Source: Theristus sp. LFF4_11 (Eukaryota; Nematoda; Chromadorea; Monhysterida; Xyalidae). From it: a DNA stretch of 64,000 nucleotides. The translations under genes were made by a program, and so were the position numbers. The notes under the pieces were generated by a model that had not been told where the DNA came from, made no database searches, and saw only the letters and a program-made list of their open reading frames with translations. Location of the stretch: NCBI GenBank assembly GCA_030248135.1, contig JASANC010002514.1, positions 1-64,000 of the forward strand, in the 5' to 3' direction. Positions 59,801 to 64,000 of this stretch are shown one piece after another (the stretch's first letter is position 1; each line of letters opens with the position of its first letter).

Positions 59801-60768
59801 ATCAAATGTGGTTGATCTAAAATCTAAAAAATGCATGCGCACCGCGTGGCGGCAGTCTCACCACGGATCTCCGGCCATAGTCGTTGCACGGGTATCAGGT
59901 TCGACCGTAACTTTGGAGCAAACCATTTCAGGAATGGTCGGCGCTGCCGGCTCGTTGGTGACCGTGGCGATGTGTGACTGCACGTTGCCGTCGCTAGCCG
60001 TCGCAGCGCTGTGCGTCTTCTCATTCTGGCTGTCGTGCGCTGCGCCGGGCGTTATGACCAGCACGGTGAGCGTTTTCAAATTTTCCGCCAATTCAAATTT
60101 TCAAATTCATGAACTTGAAGTTGTTGACTTCTTCTGGGAGAGAGAAGTCAACAAAATGCTGAATGCTAAACATTTTACCTAATATTACCCAGTGTACTCA
60201 TTAATTCACGACACCTAATATTAACGCTTGCTCTCAGAACGTCGTCGCGCCCCCATACACGGGCATTGTGACGTCATACCGGCAGACGTGCTCATTGGCT
60301 GGAGCAATCGTGGGACCGTATTTGATCAGCCACATTGCAAGCGAGGTTTTGTGCTCATGAGAATTGTTTCTCGAAAAAAATCACAGCCGTTAGGAACGTC
60401 AGTTTAGCGTTATCGCACGACAGATAGCCGCATTTTTTTCGATTAAAAAATATTTTTAGGGCCTCGCTAGACAATGGAGGGTGGTGTACATCACAATGGC
60501 TGTGCTCTTGCTAGTGCCGGGCACGTTTTTCTTGTTCTTCGGAAAAGGTCTGCGTAAAAATCGGCCACTTTTTGTTGGACACTTCTCAGGTAAATGAGGA
60601 CTTTGATTGATTTTCTCTGTTTTTTTTACAGGAGAGCCACTGGAATGGATTTACAATGAGACAGCAAAAGGTAACGCCAGTGTCAAGAAACCAAACGATG
60701 CCCCGAAGTTAGAAGCCGTTGAAAACGGCAGATGCTCAATTGCAAGAGAATCATTGTCATCTTTGTGA
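56895..60768 (+). CDS. SLC17-family anion/phosphate transporter
   Basis: This is a 12-helix major-facilitator membrane protein of the family containing sialin, vesicular glutamate transporters and type I Na/phosphate transporters. Eleven exons sum to 1,698 bases (565 residues): 56895-57203, 57336-57410, 57515-57673, 57893-57995, 58391-58474, 58650-58984, 59240-59372, 59899-60065, 60238-60345, 60460-60547 and 60632-60768. The family layout is visible: TM1 with RVNMSMAMV, a loop with NGT, NQS and NLS sequons (about 43-80), FNWDTSIQGQMFS, CRFFTGFGYGLGLVPM then ARWFP, ESLLxx-like ENRFLSERELKFL after TM6, and NGWLSALPFLIGLGAKFVVS. Late segments are YTGIVTSYRQTCSLAGAIVG, then QWRVVYITMAVLLLVPGTFF and GEPLEWIYNE before a cytosolic tail. 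The ATG at 56895 is the first in frame. Substrate cannot be inferred; sialin or NaPi-I type is likelier than VGLUT. Confidence 0.92.
58088..58226. repeat. 38-bp minisatellite, four units
   Basis: CATGTCTCAGCACTATATAC followed by ACTCAATACACTCAAAAA is repeated nearly perfectly, starting near 58091, 58129, 58167 and 58213. The last unit is altered. It lies in SLC17 intron 4. Confidence 0.9.
59395..59650. mobile_element. Foldback family B copy in SLC17 intron 7
   Basis: The left side has TTTTGGTTCTGCAATTGAAT, GTCATGCTTGACGCG, then GGAATTCAAAATCGGTGATG. The right side has CCAAGTGTGCAACCGCATTG, AGTCGCAAAACCAAAAGAAA. The outer arms pair with each other and match the foldback at 19745-20085. Confidence 0.65.
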
Positions 60769-60851
60769 CCCATTTACAGCATTTACCAAAATGAAATTCA
60801 ACTTTCAATCTTTCCCTTTCGTATATTGTTTCAAACACACAAAAATAATAA

Positions 60852-60862
60852 TAATAAATAAT
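60852..60862 (+). terminator. Candidate SLC17 polyadenylation signal
   Basis: AATAATAATAATAAATAATT, including AATAAA, lies about 90 bases after the stop codon; a second AATAAA-like site (CCAAAATAAAC) follows within 20 bases. Confidence 0.45.
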
Positions 60863-63800
60863 TCCAAAATAAACAAAATAGCAAACGACGCTTTGTGTTT
60901 CACTCTAAACAGAAAAAACGAAAACATTTCAATCGCCATGGTGTTTCGTCGTCTTTGATTTTCAAATTTCAACTTTTAAAATCTGCCATAAAAACTCGTC
61001 ATATAGCCAAAAACAGCTGATCACACAGACAAACATCCTCCGAAAACCATCATAATTCAGAGAAGAGAAGGTAATAAAAAAGATAGGTCAGCCCGGCTAT
61101 GGCAGTCACGCTTGCCAATTATATGATGTTTTTTTCGTAACAAGACTTGACAAACAAAAAGCAGTGATATTGTCTCATGATGTTGCCGAATAAAATATAA
61201 ATGGTGTAAGTTTTTTTTATGAGCGGTGCACTAGTTCGAGCGCACTCAGTGGAGGATGTTGAGGTTGCGACGAGTGGGGTGTGCAAAAATTCGGGCCAGC
61301 ATTTTTTCAAATGTAAACATGATATCTGTTAAAGGTGATCGATGAAAAAGTTGAAATTGTGAATTCAATCGATATTAATGAAGAATGCGATCGATTAAAG
61401 AAAAAAAATGAGCGCTTGTTTTGCTCATCAGCTTAAATGGATGAACGAAGAAACAGTGCTGTTCCAACTGGCTGAGCAGTGATTTTTGCGATCGCCATAC
61501 GTAAATTTCTTTCGAGTCTTTAAAAAATACTTGCTGCACAGTTTGTATCAACTTGCACTCGGTGTGGTGGTGATCTTCAGATTTCGTAACATTTTCGGTC
61601 CATGCCATGCAGGCGACTTTTCTTGCGGTTTTTTTGTTAATGCGTATTGAGAACTAGGTATATTGCAGCGCACTGACAAATTACTTTTTTAAAATTTTTT
61701 AAGACCATTTTATTTCAATAAGGAGCGGCGCGTTGGCCGTACAATTGCCATAATTTATCCGTCTCTTAACTGTCTAATTGTCTATAACCTTACTTGATAT
61801 TGAAAAGTAAAATCCAACAGAGCTGAAAATATAAAAAAATAAAAAACGGCGAAAAATTGATTAAACACATGGCAGTGTGTGCACAATAAAACTGAAGGAC
61901 TTTTCGTCACAAATCACAGACACTCGCAGCTAAAATTGGCAAAAAAAAGAAAACGGAAAAGAATTGAAAGTCCCCTGTGCGTTCATGGCGTACAGAGTTT
62001 GGCTTTGGCCGAACTCAAGGTTAGTTACAAGACAGAAAAAACGTGCGTGTGTGACTTTTGGTCATTCAATTTTTTATTCAAGTTGCTGCTGTCAATAATA
62101 GTTGCCAGATCAAATCTTGATTTTTTGTCTCTTTTTGGTGGCGAAGAAAAGTCAGAAATAATTTTTACCAAAAATACCGCCGAAACCAGCAATTTTTGTT
62201 TGTCGAATGTCAGACGATTCCTTAAATTTGTATTTTTTTTAATTTGTGTTAAATTCAAAATGATTTTTCATACAGTTTGATATGCAAAAGCTGTGCAACT
62301 TTCATTTTTTGATCAGCCACGTCATCCGCTTGCTTTTAATTTTTTTATGCGACATTCATGTTTGCTGAAGAACGTGGCATTTCGAAACAGCCAAAATTAC
62401 AAATCCTTGCGTGAGAAATCCAGCCTGATTTCGCGAAACTGATATCTTTCTTCCGCATCTTTTGCGCTTTTCTCGTTTTACCTGACCGTTTTCATGGCAA
62501 CCCATATTTTCAGTTGAACTGCTGACTTCCGTTGCAGCATACTCGTATGTTGCCTCCATGACATTTGAAACGAGAGGGCAAAATGTCAACCTCTTTGCAC
62601 ATTTTTTACTATTGCATATGAATATTTTCGTTGAATTTTTGAATGTGTCAATCTAAAAAACATAATTTGTTTGTCTGACCAATCAGATGCAATTGGTTTG
62701 CAACATAGAATTCTCTTTTAGAAACATGCGTTTTCATTGACTTTTTTTTTGTCACGTTCTCGTGTAGTTTAGTACTGAGTTTTCTTCTGCTCAGTAAACT
62801 TGTGGAGTTGTAGTTTTGTGTTGTTTCATAAATTTCGGAAAAAATTATATTATTACGTATGTATAGCATTTAGGTTCCATGAGGGCCAGTACTTCCACAG
62901 TCATTATTGTCAATAAAAGTTGATATAAATTTTTCAAATTTGTGTGAATTCCCGGTAGCAGAATTAGCAGTCAACGACATATTTTTGTTTGAAAATTCTA
63001 CGCAGCTGTGTCCCACTTGTTCAAAGTTTTTGTTTTGTTTTTTTTCCAAAAAAGACAAGAAAACCATTCTATTTCATAGTTTGTCAAATATCTTAAAATT
63101 ACTGTTTTCATGCGCAACATTCACCGATCCGATCTCCCACTGTTCCACTGCATGCAACTGTAACATGTTGTTTTTGGCCCATTACCAAATCCAAACGTGT
63201 TAGACGTTGACTTGACACCCATCATGTTGTGTGATCAAAGCGAAACAAAAAATACAGGAAAGTCGTTGGAATTGGAAGGAAGTTTAATCATGCCATGCCG
63301 TCGTCGTTCGATGGTTGGATTGAACATGAAAGGAGTGGTAGTAGTGTTGGAAATCTGGGTTGTTGTGTCACATGCGTGGCACGCTGTGTTTGCTGTTGTC
63401 GGCGTGTTTATCACACGCGATGATTTCATTGTTTTTTACCGATTTCAATTTGGTTTTTTTTATTTTCCGCTTGAATTGAACTTGATTTTTGGGATTTTCC
63501 GCGTGTGGTGTGAAGAAAACGGTAAAAGAAACAACAAAATTTTATGCCGCTTTTCCACCAATCAATTAAAACTAGCTTAGCATATGCAGCCTCGCTGCAC
63601 GCCGCGACGAATCCGATTTTTTTCTTTTTGTTTCGTTTGCTCATTTTGTGCTATCGTCAGTGTGGTGAACAAAACGAGCTGAATTAATTTTGAAATTTTG
63701 TTCCCATATTGCAATGCGAGGCGATTGATTATTGAGTGAGAATTGAATTGAACGACGTTTTTGGACAACTTAACTTTTGAAATTTGTTTCCAATTGTTTG

Positions 63801-64000
63801 TGTTTGCGTTGCACTTCGCTTTATTTATTTATTTATTTTTTGATGTGCTTGAACTTTTTTTGAACTTGCACTGCGCAACGCTACGAAAACTAGCTGTGAT
63901 GATGGAGCCACAACCAACGCCGCAGGAACTAGGAAGGAAGGAAGGGCGGCGGCGGAGCGAGCACCGGGCAGAGTGATGCATCACATTCACTGACACTTCA
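60863..64000. other. Intergenic; no gene recognised
   Basis: AT-rich sequence on both strands with several 60-130 codon frames, none with a conserved segment. The G/A-rich end (63930-63975) may approach another feature beyond the window. Confidence 0.45.

Noticed and set aside
1..64000. CRISPR arrays, bacterial operons, ribosomal RNA
   Set aside because: No signal for any; the window is intron-rich animal nuclear DNA.

Overview
This window is animal nuclear DNA. Every recognisable gene is split by GT-AG introns, the proteins are metazoan, and most of the remaining sequence is repeats. Two observations suggest, without proving, a nematode or similar invertebrate: a seven-helix receptor that resembles nematode serpentine chemoreceptors, and Argonaute-like fragments near 51 kb. 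I cannot name a species. Seven protein genes are supported by conserved protein segments read directly from the translated exons. For six of them, summing my exon lengths gives an uninterrupted frame from start to stop.

Layout. 1-2.0 kb: transposon-derived inverted repeats and a 149-bp tandem array. 2.6-5.5 kb, minus strand: 5' part of a glycogen debranching enzyme gene (AGL), whose remainder is not in the window. 6.8-10.7 kb, minus: a complete SLC34 type II sodium-phosphate cotransporter. 10.8-11.3 kb: a G-rich inverted-repeat element. 12.8-15.1 kb, minus: IFT43, an intraflagellar transport A subunit. 15.65-15.7 kb: a CCAAT/TATA-like promoter facing the next gene. 16.4-23.4 kb, plus: Mediator subunit MED26. 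24.8-26.1 kb: an extreme poly-G/poly-C satellite. 28.7-47.4 kb, plus: a 30-exon eIF4G gene. 47.4-52.2 kb: mostly T-rich, gene-poor DNA with Argonaute-like remnants. 52.2-55.3 kb, plus: a serpentine receptor gene. 56.9-60.8 kb, plus: an SLC17-type transporter. 60.8-64 kb: nothing recognised.

The genes are unrelated housekeeping and signalling genes (glycogen breakdown, phosphate uptake, cilium assembly, transcription, translation initiation, chemoreception, anion transport) and do not form a pathway or operon. What links them is the load of small non-autonomous elements in their introns. These are a TA-flanked palindromic element in at least seven copies, a second foldback family, two copies of a tRNA-like SINE, a 513-bp element with a clean 8-bp target duplication, and several single foldbacks.

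I did not find a clear undescribed system. The best leads are an open frame with one in-frame TAG nested in an eIF4G intron, Argonaute MID-like exons near 51.3 kb, an atypical eIF4E-binding motif in eIF4G, and the repeat families themselves.
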